Part shown: piece after piece, positions 1 through 6,831 of the stretch
Position numbering within the stretch: position 1 is the stretch's first letter
Layout of the letters: each line of letters opens with the position of its first letter
NCBI GenBank assembly: GCA_003448025.1
Contig: DLXL01000042.1
Coordinates: forward strand, 1 to 11,498
Reading direction: 5' to 3'
DNA from: Saprospirales bacterium
Lineage (GTDB): Bacteria; Bacteroidota; Bacteroidia; Chitinophagales; Saprospiraceae
Length of the DNA: 11,498 nucleotides
Notes under the pieces: generated by a model
What the model saw: only the letters and a program-made list of their open reading frames with translations
Told to the model about the DNA's origin: nothing
The model's database searches: none
Made by a program: the position numbers and the translations under genes

Positions 1-1
1 A

Positions 2-448
2 AACATAACCTTTAATGCATCCGGACAATATATGTTTGCCAGTGCAGATGGAACCGTTTGGCTGAATGAGCAAAAGCTGGGTAAATTCCTGAATATCAGG
101 GAAATGTGGCTGAACGATTCCGGGCAGTATTTTCTGTTGTACGGACCCAAAACAGGAGTCCTGACGGCCAGCATCAATGGAAAAACCCTGGATTTTGACG
201 CAGGGGATATTTCTCCTTACCGTTCCGGGCGGTCGTACCCATACCTGCCGGGAAATATCCTGCTGGACGAAACGTACCAGCATTTTTTGCTATGGCAATA
301 CGACAGTGATTATTTCATCATAGACGGGAAGCGTTATCCTTGCGTTCCGGGAAAAACCCAGTTTTTCTATGAAAAATCTATCCGGGCCTTTTGCTGGACT
401 ACTATGGAAGGGCGGGAGTTGTATTGGCATAGTTTGAGGTTGGAGTAG
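2..448 (+). CDS. Hypothetical protein, C-terminal part only; beta-propeller-like
   Basis: The reading frame is open from the left edge of the window and stops with TAG at 446-448, so about 148 C-terminal residues are visible and the true start lies outside. An internal ATG at 32 exists, but the codons before it (reading NITFNASGQY) continue the same pattern, so it is probably not the start. The protein is rich in aromatic residues, Gly and Asp. It repeats a short beta-strand-like pattern, seen in NASGQYMFASADG and again in NDSGQYFLLYGPKTG, as expected for blades of a WD40/TolB-like beta-propeller. No catalytic motif, sorting signal or transmembrane segment is visible in this part. The family is not recognised; the propeller idea is an inference from the repeat pattern. 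The gene ends about 20 bp before a long palindromic repeat, whose outer hairpin (ACCTgtaAGGT then Ts) might help end transcription. Confidence 0.7.
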   Translation, partial: NITFNASGQYMFASADGTVWLNEQKLGKFLNIREMWLNDSGQYFLLYGPKTGVLTASINGKTLDFDAGDISPYRSGRSYPYLPGNILLDETYQHFLLWQYDSDYFIIDGKRYPCVPGKTQFFYEKSIRAFCWTTMEGRELYWHSLRLE

Positions 449-470
449 ATGATGGAACTGTTTATTTTGA

Positions 471-861
471 TTTCAGACCTGTAAGGTTTTTAAAAAGATA
501 GGGTAGTTACACAAACTATGCGTGGATGTTAAGGTAATTTGGAAACACATCTAACATCTTGTAACCGCTCGTTTCAACGAGTGGATAGGGAATACCCCCC
601 ATCACATCTAACATCTTTACAGAGCATCAGCATCAAACTAATATCCGAACAAAGCCATTCTGGAAATAATATCTTGATTAAAATCCATCACTGGGATTTT
701 TGATGCTGATGTTTTGTAAAGATGCTAGATGTGATGGGGGAGGCGGCTTTTGCCCGCCGTTAAAACAGCGGGTTACAAGATGTTAGATGTGTTGCCGGTT
801 AGCCTTAAAGCAACATATGACTTGTGTACATACCATAGTTTTGGAAACCTACGAGGTTTGA
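471..861. repeat. Long near-palindromic repeat element, copy 1 (about 391 bp)
   Basis: Two imperfect inverted arms, 471-636 and 700-861, enclose a 63-bp centre. Arm tips carry ACCTnnnAGGT mini-palindromes (476-488 and about 847-858). Each arm carries two copies of CACATCTAACATCTT-like sequence (546-565 and 603-620), which recur inverted at 716-733 and 772-791. Each arm also has its own hairpin: CCGCTCG/CGAGTGG at 565-584 on the left, and CCCGCCGTT/AACAGCGGG (one mismatch) at 753-772 on the right. The innermost stem is CATCAGCATCAA (625-636) against TTGATGCTGATG (700-711). A second, same-orientation copy lies at 8885-9282. No transposase or credible gene lies inside; a 70-codon open frame crossing the right arm is not credible. 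The size, inverted ends and absence of a gene fit a MITE-like or REP-like non-autonomous element. I see no clear target-site duplication, and the right tip has diverged from copy 2. Confidence 0.8.
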
Positions 862-887
862 CATCACCATGTACAGTAGCGAAGTAC

Positions 888-926
888 AAAAAAAAGCAGC
901 GGCCCCCTTTTTTTGAGAGCCGCTGC
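888..926 (-). terminator. Intrinsic terminator of the M36 protease gene
   Basis: Read on the minus strand, an 8-bp perfect stem GCAGCGGC/GCCGCTGC (plus-strand arms 896-903 and 919-926, 15-nt loop) is followed directly by eight Ts (the A-run at 888-895 on the plus strand). It lies about 29 nt beyond the TAA of the M36 gene, the expected place for its rho-independent terminator. Confidence 0.85.
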
Positions 927-954
927 CAATTATTCAAAGGATCAAACGACCCAA

Positions 955-3900
955 TTACTTAATTACCACCTTCTGAACACTGCTGCCTGCCGCGTTCTGG
1001 ATGCGGAGCGTGTAAACACCGGCTGGCACTTGTTGTACATTCAGGTTAACTACCTGACCTTCACCAACACCTTGTACCGCGCGGCTTAGTACCACCCGAC
1101 CTTCAGCATTGATGAGTGTCGTTTGCACTTCACCTTCCAGGCTTTGGCCAAAAGTAATGGACAGGAACACATCTGCCGGATTTGGCTGAACTGCAATCGG
1201 GATGAAAGCCTGACCTGGCTCTTCTGTGGCTACCGTTGCAGGATTAACGATTACGCCATATTCCGGTGCGGTGGCACAAGCCTGATCTGACCCGCTGGTG
1301 ATACATGCTTCACCGGCGTAGTTGAACAGATCCATGAGCTCTACTTCGTCAATGTACCAGGCGCCGTCAATAGGAGCGGTATTAACGTCAGAACCCATAC
1401 GGAAGCGGAACGTGATCTCTTTTCCTGCAAAATCACTCAAATCGAAATAAGACTGCTTCCAGCCGTTAGAATTGCCATGGAAGCCATACAGGAACGGAAT
1501 GGCAAAGGTTGCGTATTGTACCTGGCCATCATAACCACCACGAATGGCTTTTTCCTTAGGCAGGCGCTGCCACTGACCCAAAGGATCAGCCTTATCCTGA
1601 ACTTCTACGAAACCGGCATCTACTCCAGGTTCTGTGTTATACTGGTGCCAGAAACGCATGGCAGGCTTAGCGCCCGTTACGTTTATAGTGAACGTATTTT
1701 CCAGGCTAAAGTCGGATTCGATCGCTACACTGCGTCCGGCCCATGCTTTGGTACCGCTTCCAGGGTGGAATACATCGCCCTGAAGAATGAAGATTTCTCC
1801 GGTGTTCAGATCTACCAGATTGGAGTACCATTCATCTTCATTTTCCAGCAAATCCTGGAAATAGCGGTTGGAGCCGAGAGCTGCGCTACTTTTGGCTGTG
1901 TAGGTAAGCGTGCGCACCTGTCCGCTTGGCATAGCTCCCAGGTTCCAGGTTACTTTACCGCCCACTACGGTTCCACCATTAGAGGCACTCACCAGGGTAA
2001 GTCCGTTTGGCAATTCATCTGTAACCACCACGTTGGCAGCTTCTTCGTCTTTGTGGTTGGTAACCGTAATCTCAAAAGAAACATTGTCGCCAGGCGTAAT
2101 CGTAGGCGTGGAGGTCACTTTTTTGATCTTCAGTTCCTTGATACAGGTAGGAATTGGATCGAAGTTTTCAATGCCATCGCCGGCGCTGCCTGATTCACCC
2201 TGACTGGCCAGGTAGCCAAGGCCACGGCGCGCAAATACAGAGGAAATAAGGCAGGTATCTGCACCATTATAGTTGATGATATCTGCCATCATGATGGCAT
2301 CACGACCATCAATGAAGCCAGGGTTGCATGGCTGCATTTTCATCCCGTCTACCACCAATTGCATGGCGCGGAAATTGCCGCTGTTGGGGTTATTGATATC
2401 AGCATCGTAGCCATATTTTTCAATCATAGCCCAGTGAAGGTCCCAGATCATATTTGACCACACTTCACCTACTCCGTGGGGGATAGCGCTGGAAGGCACC
2501 GCACTGTATGTGAGTGGTGAAATGGACATGTCAGTTGAGTATGGATAGCGACGAATACCTTGTCCGTCTGTTTCCTGATACAAGGCAAAGGTGCCAATAC
2601 CGCGTTTATCACCGCCCTGATCGCCAGGCTCCAGCGACAGTACGAGGCCGGCCCAGTCAGACCAGCCTTCACCCATTTGCTCTGCATTGCCCAGGCAGCT
2701 GAAACCGTTGCCTGTGAGGCGGTTAGAAATACCGTGGTGAAATTCGTGCGCAATGATACCGTTGTCGAAATCGCCATCGCGCTGTGCAGGGCCGCTGATA
2801 TTAGGCAAGCCAATGGAGATATTCAATCCGGCGCCGGCATATTGACGCAACAGATCACAGTCGGACTTTCCCATCATGACCACAGGAATAGTAACCTGTG
2901 CACCCACAGTACCCGCAGCCATACCAACGGTTGCATCTTCAAAGTTGCAAATGATGCAGGCAATACCCCCTGCTTGCTCTACATTCAGGGCTTTCATACC
3001 AAATTGACATTCTCCACGATCTACCATTACAATCTTTCCGGCTACATCGTTCTCCGGAGGGTTACAGCCTAAAGAAGGAGACGCAGAACCATCGTTTACC
3101 ACCACCACATCGCCTGTAACAGGAGTAGTGGTTATGGCTCCGCCCCAGCCATTGCCATCAGAGGATGTACCTCCGTAGTTTCCAATGACAGGCGCCGGAC
3201 CGTTTACGTTGATAATTTTTCCGCCTGCGCGATCCCACACGTACATCTGCATACGGCCGTTGCTGCCATCTGGTGGCGTGGAGAAATTGGCGTTGTTGGT
3301 ACCGCTGCCGTCAATGGCCTGAGCGTATACTTCGTCGTTGCCCAAACCGCCTTTGCCGTAGTTGTTTACCTGGAAGTTTCCGGCCTGTTCGTCAAATCCA
3401 AAACGGTAGTAAACGTCGTGGATCATATTGTTCATGTAGAACAGGTTGGTAATAGCTGCATCCAGATTCACCACCGGCTCCGCATTGGGGTCATACGGGA
3501 AATCAAAATTCAGTCCTGCCCCACCCTGCGCTGATTCGGTTGGGTCTGGAGTATCATCGTTGGCACTGTCGTCAAAAGCCCAAACGTTATTACCCCGGGT
3601 ATAGGTGTATTCACCACCAGGCGCGCCATCGATATCCAGCCATCCGTACGGGGAAGCCTGCAAATCAGCAGGATTGGTTACGATGCTGCGGTTGCCATGA
3701 ATCGGGCTTTCCAGCGGGAGTGCAAATACATTGTATTTTTCATCCATCAGCAGCTCACTTTTCTTTTCGGGAGCGGCAGGCGCTTCCTGACGGGCGGTTT
3801 CTTTGCATTGTGTTTTCCCGTCGCGGTGTGGATGGCCGAGGTTGCAGTAGTTGGTATGATTCAGCTTGGTGGAAATCATGCCATTTTGTGCATCTACTGT

Positions 3901-4491
3901 GATGGTCCACAAATCAGGTGTATTGGCCTGATCAATCACCATTTGCCAGGAAAGGCGAACGGTTCCGTTGTTGGCCAGTACATAAGCGGCAGTCATCGGG
4001 ATTTCTGTGCGGGAGATTGCTCCACGCTCAAATACCATGTTTTGATCATTGATTTTGGTACGCAGACCTGGCACAGGGAAGCCGGTAAAGCCAAGTTCTG
4101 CCATGGCCAGTTCCAGCGCTTTTGGAGCACTGATAGAAGGCATTTCGGAATTAACCCGATTACCCAGTTCGTGCACAAAACGGTGGCCCACGTGCATTAC
4201 TTCGCCGTTAGGCTTAACGTGCAAACCAAACAAGGCGTTAAATACCGGAATGCCACGGTGTTGCTGCTGCACCCACACGTGGTTAACGCCGTTGTGTTTG
4301 GTGCGGTACTCACGCACCACTTTTACATCAGCAACGTCGTTTTTGGAGAGTTCAAATTTAACTGGATTTTCCTGCAAAAAACGCAGTGCCGTTTCGCGGG
4401 GACTGCGGTCTTGCGCTGTGAGACCCATTGCAATAAAAGCGAAAAAGGAGGTCAGCAGCCAAAGGCGTGTAACATGGAAAGGTCGGTTCAT
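955..4491 (-). CDS. Secreted M36 (fungalysin-family) zinc metallopeptidase with PA insert and T9SS sorting domain
   Basis: This is a predicted secreted zinc endopeptidase of 1178 residues. I start it at the ATG at 4491 because it opens a signal peptide (basic MNRPFHVTR, a hydrophobic stretch, then GLTAQ near residue 27). The frame stays open 84 codons further upstream, but those codons look non-coding. Order of parts: FTP/PepSY-type propeptide (about 30-205); M36 catalytic core from about 285, including NLFYMNNMIHD; a protease-associated (PA) domain inserted at about 456-566; the zinc site HEFHH (H582, E583, H586) with third ligand E608 in GEGWSD; a DUF11-like beta domain (about 791-872); a jelly-roll region ending in WYIDEVELMD (about 873-1056); and a C-terminal T9SS type A sorting domain (about 1097-1178, with PNPA and PAGVYTL). 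In known family members the propeptide is removed and the enzyme digests extracellular protein. It has its own promoter box and terminator, so it is likely monocistronic. Confidence 0.93.
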   Translation of the reverse strand: MNRPFHVTRLWLLTSFFAFIAMGLTAQDRSPRETALRFLQENPVKFELSKNDVADVKVVREYRTKHNGVNHVWVQQQHRGIPVFNALFGLHVKPNGEVMHVGHRFVHELGNRVNSEMPSISAPKALELAMAELGFTGFPVPGLRTKINDQNMVFERGAISRTEIPMTAAYVLANNGTVRLSWQMVIDQANTPDLWTITVDAQNGMISTKLNHTNYCNLGHPHRDGKTQCKETARQEAPAAPEKKSELLMDEKYNVFALPLESPIHGNRSIVTNPADLQASPYGWLDIDGAPGGEYTYTRGNNVWAFDDSANDDTPDPTESAQGGAGLNFDFPYDPNAEPVVNLDAAITNLFYMNNMIHDVYYRFGFDEQAGNFQVNNYGKGGLGNDEVYAQAIDGSGTNNANFSTPPDGSNGRMQMYVWDRAGGKIINVNGPAPVIGNYGGTSSDGNGWGGAITTTPVTGDVVVVNDGSASPSLGCNPPENDVAGKIVMVDRGECQFGMKALNVEQAGGIACIICNFEDATVGMAAGTVGAQVTIPVVMMGKSDCDLLRQYAGAGLNISIGLPNISGPAQRDGDFDNGIIAHEFHHGISNRLTGNGFSCLGNAEQMGEGWSDWAGLVLSLEPGDQGGDKRGIGTFALYQETDGQGIRRYPYSTDMSISPLTYSAVPSSAIPHGVGEVWSNMIWDLHWAMIEKYGYDADINNPNSGNFRAMQLVVDGMKMQPCNPGFIDGRDAIMMADIINYNGADTCLISSVFARRGLGYLASQGESGSAGDGIENFDPIPTCIKELKIKKVTSTPTITPGDNVSFEITVTNHKDEEAANVVVTDELPNGLTLVSASNGGTVVGGKVTWNLGAMPSGQVRTLTYTAKSSAALGSNRYFQDLLENEDEWYSNLVDLNTGEIFILQGDVFHPGSGTKAWAGRSVAIESDFSLENTFTINVTGAKPAMRFWHQYNTEPGVDAGFVEVQDKADPLGQWQRLPKEKAIRGGYDGQVQYATFAIPFLYGFHGNSNGWKQSYFDLSDFAGKEITFRFRMGSDVNTAPIDGAWYIDEVELMDLFNYAGEACITSGSDQACATAPEYGVIVNPATVATEEPGQAFIPIAVQPNPADVFLSITFGQSLEGEVQTTLINAEGRVVLSRAVQGVGEGQVVNLNVQQVPAGVYTLRIQNAAGSSVQKVVIK

Positions 4492-4606
4492 TTGCCAGAC
4501 AGAAAGATTTGGTGAAACATAATTTAGCAGGCCATACACCTGAATGCAGACCGAATAACAGAAAAACAAGGCATCCGGTTTACCTTCAGACATCAGGTAA
4601 GGCTGC

Positions 4607-4638
4607 CAAAGGTAGTATATGCGTGTCTGCTTGAACAA
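4607..4638 (-). promoter_or_regulatory. Candidate Bacteroidota promoter for the M36 gene
   Basis: The minus strand reads TACCTTTG at 4614-4607, an exact match to the Bacteroidota -7 box TAnnTTTG. About 20 bp upstream is CTTG (4638-4635), a partial match to the -33 TTTG box. A transcript would start near 4600 and give a leader of about 110 nt to the ATG at 4491. This is prediction by motif only. Confidence 0.55.
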
Positions 4639-4722
4639 GTACCTGTCAAAAATGTCAGAAATAGCAAAGATGCCCGCTTGTTCAAACCTCACATTTAGGA
4701 TACTAGGTTCAACGCTAGTTTC

Positions 4723-4730
4723 TACCTTTG
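4723..4730 (+). promoter_or_regulatory. Candidate -7 promoter box for prs
   Basis: TACCTTTG matches TAnnTTTG exactly and is the same octamer as the M36-gene box in the opposite direction. No good -33 TTTG is visible at the expected distance. Transcription would begin near 4737, about 10 nt before the TTG at 4747 and about 85 nt before the GTG at 4822. Confidence 0.5.
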
Positions 4731-4821
4731 CCTGAAATTTCATCCCTTGGAAAAATCAACAGCTAACCCGCCCGCTTCCGGTCAAACAAATCTTTCTGAT
4801 CACACATCAACCGACACCATC

Positions 4822-5757
4822 GTGCCCGAAGTCAAACTTTTTGCCTGCACTGCCTCCAAAGAACTATCCAAAGATATCGCCCGTCAATACGATGCTCCTT
4901 TAGGCGATACCTCACTGGCCCGATTCAGCGACGGCGAAATGCAAACCATCATCAATGAAAGTGTACGGGGAGCCTATACTTTTTTCATTCAGAGTACCTG
5001 CCAGCCACACGACAATTTTGTGGAATTGTTGCTTTGGATTGACACCGCCAAAAGAGCTTCTGCCGGCTATATTACCGCAGTAGTCCCTTACTTTGGGTAC
5101 GCCCGGCAGGATAGAAAGGACAAACCTCGTGTTCCGATCAGCGCCAAACTAATGGCCAATATGTTTACAGCCGCAGGTGTAGACCGGATCATGACGATGG
5201 ACTTACACGCCGATCAGGTGCAGGGATTTTTTGATATTCCGGTGGATCACCTGCGTTCCGAGGCAATTTACATTCCCTATTTGGAGAAACAGGACCTCTC
5301 AAAAGTCATTTTTGCCAGCCCCGATGTAGGTGGTGTAAAAAGAGCGCGTATCTACGCCAAACATTTCGGGCGGGAGCTTGTCATCTGCGATAAGTACCGA
5401 ACCAAAGCTAATGAAGTGGCTGCCATGACGGTAATCGGAGATGTCAAGGGAGCAGATGTGATCCTGGTAGACGATCTGGTGGATACTGCCGGTACACTCT
5501 GCAAGGCTGCTGATGCGCTGATTGAAAAAGGCGCCAACTCGGTTCGCGCTATTTGCACACACCCGGTATTGTCTGGCAAAGCCTATGAGAATATTGCCAA
5601 TTCCAAACTATCGGAACTGATTGTTTGCGATACCATTCCACTCAGGGCTGATCTTCACGAACCAAAAATTAAGGTACTTTCAACAGCCAATCTATTTGCC
5701 CGTGCCATCCGGAATACGGTGGAACACAAGAGTATTGCTGCACTTTTCCATGGGTAA
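4822..5757 (+). CDS. prs: Ribose-phosphate pyrophosphokinase (PRPP synthetase)
   Basis: The enzyme makes 5-phosphoribosyl 1-diphosphate from ribose 5-phosphate and ATP in the cytoplasm, feeding purine, pyrimidine, NAD, histidine and tryptophan synthesis. From the GTG at 4822 it has 311 residues, the normal family length. Visible motifs: FSDGE near 35-39, the flexible ATP loop YARQDRKDK (93-101), the metal-site DLHADQ (127-132), DVGGVKRAR (168-176) and the PRPP-binding loop DDLVDTAGT (217-225). There is no in-frame ATG before residue 36 of this version. A TTG at 4747 would add 25 polar residues that are not typical of the family; an in-frame stop at 4717 rules out anything longer. I prefer the GTG on family length and its opening PEVKLFACT, but no Shine-Dalgarno site decides it. 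The gene diverges from the M36 gene. The nearest clear terminator is at 5883-5920. Confidence 0.96.
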   Translation: MPEVKLFACTASKELSKDIARQYDAPLGDTSLARFSDGEMQTIINESVRGAYTFFIQSTCQPHDNFVELLLWIDTAKRASAGYITAVVPYFGYARQDRKDKPRVPISAKLMANMFTAAGVDRIMTMDLHADQVQGFFDIPVDHLRSEAIYIPYLEKQDLSKVIFASPDVGGVKRARIYAKHFGRELVICDKYRTKANEVAAMTVIGDVKGADVILVDDLVDTAGTLCKAADALIEKGANSVRAICTHPVLSGKAYENIANSKLSELIVCDTIPLRADLHEPKIKVLSTANLFARAIRNTVEHKSIAALFHG

Positions 5758-5825
5758 GATTGGCTCCAGCCTTGTTTCCCGGCCGCTTCCCACTTATTAA
5801 CCACCGCATCCTAAATGTGCTTTTG

Positions 5826-5854
5826 GATGAAGTATACGCGCGTATATCTTCGTC
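5826..5854. promoter_or_regulatory. Long palindrome downstream of prs
   Basis: A perfect 14-bp palindrome, TATACGCGCGTATA (5833-5846), is extended on both sides by gatgaag and cttcgtc, with one unpaired T at 5847. This gives arms of about 14 bp. It lies about 70 bp after the prs stop and about 30 bp before an intrinsic terminator. It could be an RNA hairpin in the prs 3' UTR or a protein-binding site; nothing here decides which. Confidence 0.4.
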
Positions 5855-5882
5855 CCAGTTTTCTCATAGTATGTTTTGATTT

Positions 5883-5920
5883 TCCTACTGCTTCCCCTTC
5901 TAGCAGTAGGATTTTTTTTT
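5883..5920 (+). terminator. Strong intrinsic terminator
   Basis: A perfect 9-bp stem TCCTACTGC/GCAGTAGGA (5883-5891 and 5903-5911) with an 11-nt loop is followed by nine Ts (5912-5920). It is oriented to end plus-strand transcripts and lies 125 nt past the prs stop. It most likely ends the prs mRNA; a short independent RNA ending here is a less likely alternative. Confidence 0.85.
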
Positions 5921-5951
5921 ACTATAAAGTCACCGCTATGCGGTTCTGGGG

Positions 5952-5968
5952 GCATCGCTTCGCGATGC
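5952..5968. repeat. Small REP-like hairpin
   Basis: A 7-bp perfect stem GCATCGC/GCGATGC with loop TTC sits in a G-rich stretch (about 5947-5982) between the terminator after prs and the rhodanese promoter box. It has no T-tract, so it is not a terminator. Similar GCATCGCTTCGCGATGC motifs are often dispersed in genomes, but only one copy is in this window. Confidence 0.4.
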
Positions 5969-6035
5969 GAGGGGAAGGGGGGCTTGAGCCAATATGTATA
6001 AAAACGCGCATTTCCCATATTCCCTTTTTCCCAAC

Positions 6036-6043
6036 TATTTTTG
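6036..6043 (+). promoter_or_regulatory. Candidate -7 promoter box for the rhodanese gene
   Basis: TATTTTTG matches TAnnTTTG exactly. The -33 region has only a weak TTTC at 6011-6014. Transcription would start near 6050, giving a leader of about 38 nt to the ATG at 6088. Confidence 0.5.
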
Positions 6044-6087
6044 CAGGCAGTTGTTTGATGGGTTCATTACCCGCAACTTTGCCACTT

Positions 6088-6597
6088 ATGGAACAGTTAC
6101 GATTCCTGTTTATATTCCTCGTTTGCTTTATTACGAGCATCAGTTGCTTTTCACAAGTAGAAAGCGGGGCCTACCGTATCATGCTGAAAGGCCTTCTAAG
6201 TCATTCGGTTCCTGAAATCACGGTGCAGGAGGCCAAAAACAAACAATCGCAGTCCATCTTCCTGGATGCGCGTGAACCACGAGAGTATGAGATAAGTCAT
6301 ATTTCCGGAGCAACTTCGGTGGGGTACGATCATTTTGATCTGAGTAAGATCTCACTGCCAGCGGATAAATCCAAACCCATTATAGTGTATTGCTCCGTGG
6401 GTTACCGCAGTGAAAAAGTAGCAGAAAAGCTGATTAAAGCCGGCTATCAAAATGTTTCCAATATGTATGGCGGCATTTTTGAATGGGTAAATAGTGACTA
6501 CCCTGTCGTAAACAGCACAGGCCCGACTCGGCGCGTACATGCTTTTGACCGAACCTGGGGTGTTTGGTTGAATAAAGGAGAAAAAGTATATAAATAA
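6088..6597 (+). CDS. Exported single-domain rhodanese-like sulfurtransferase
   Basis: This is a 169-residue protein. I chose the ATG at 6088 because it opens a signal peptide (MEQLR, then a hydrophobic run to about residue 20, ending SCFSQ) and lies just after a TAnnTTTG box; upstream in-frame codons overlap the terminator and the box. Cys20 lacks a good lipobox (SISC), so cleavage after Gln23 by signal peptidase I is more likely than lipidation. A rhodanese domain spans about 40-140: LDAREPREYEISHISGA is the typical substrate-entry region, and YCSVGYRSEK carries the catalytic Cys102 that would hold a persulfide. The tail (about 141-169, with HAFDRTWGVWLNKGEKVY) extends past the domain. Predicted role: sulfur transfer or a thiol-linked function in the periplasm; the substrate is unknown. 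It is convergent with the SnoaL-like gene, with an inverted-repeat block between them. Confidence 0.9.
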   Translation: MEQLRFLFIFLVCFITSISCFSQVESGAYRIMLKGLLSHSVPEITVQEAKNKQSQSIFLDAREPREYEISHISGATSVGYDHFDLSKISLPADKSKPIIVYCSVGYRSEKVAEKLIKAGYQNVSNMYGGIFEWVNSDYPVVNSTGPTRRVHAFDRTWGVWLNKGEKVYK

Positions 6598-6630
6598 TTT
6601 TGGCTATCCTGATATTGTAGAGTAAGTCTT

Positions 6631-6796
6631 GATTTCCGATATCCGATATCCGATTTTCGATTTTCGATTTTCGAATGGATTTAAGATTTGGGATTGGCAT
6701 TTTTCAATAAAGATCAAATAAGCAGGTTGCATATAAATCTGAAATTGAAAATCTATTCGAAAATCGGAAATCTAAACAAATCGGAAATCGGAAATC
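6631..6796. repeat. Inverted-repeat block made of 7-bp units, in a convergent intergenic gap
   Basis: Six consecutive 7-bp units run from 6633 to 6674: TTTCCGA, TATCCGA twice, then TTTTCGA three times. The flanking arm (6631-6682) is matched in reverse complement by 6749-6796, which contains ATTCGAAAATCGGAAATC and AATCGGA units. The two arms enclose about 66 bp. The block fills most of the gap between two genes that converge on it, so a hairpin could end transcription from both sides, although it has no classic GC stem plus T-run. Confidence 0.75.
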
Positions 6797-6831
6797 ATAT
6801 TCCTGTCCATCATGCGGATAGTCCGTAAACC

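Noticed and set aside
471..861. CRISPR array, because of the repeated CATCTAACATCTT motifs
   Set aside because: There are only two direct and two inverted motifs with unequal spacing. They belong to a palindrome, and no cas gene is nearby.
750..962. A 70-codon plus-strand open frame near the first repeat
   Set aside because: It is made of the repeat's right arm and the M36 terminator, and has no protein-like features.
3697..4515. A 272-codon open frame on the plus strand, and other long antisense frames, inside the M36 gene
   Set aside because: They lie wholly opposite conserved M36 codons and show no domain, signal or promoter.
4492..4743. N-terminal extension of the M36 protein by 84 codons
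   Set aside because: It would bury the signal peptide internally, crosses the predicted promoter and reaches to the prs region.
5815..6087. N-terminal extension of the rhodanese
   Set aside because: The extra codons cover an intrinsic terminator, a hairpin and the promoter box, and would hide the signal peptide.
5758..6087. Riboswitch or independent small RNA gene before the rhodanese gene
   Set aside because: The predicted rhodanese transcript starts after the terminator, and no exact promoter box lies between prs and the terminator.
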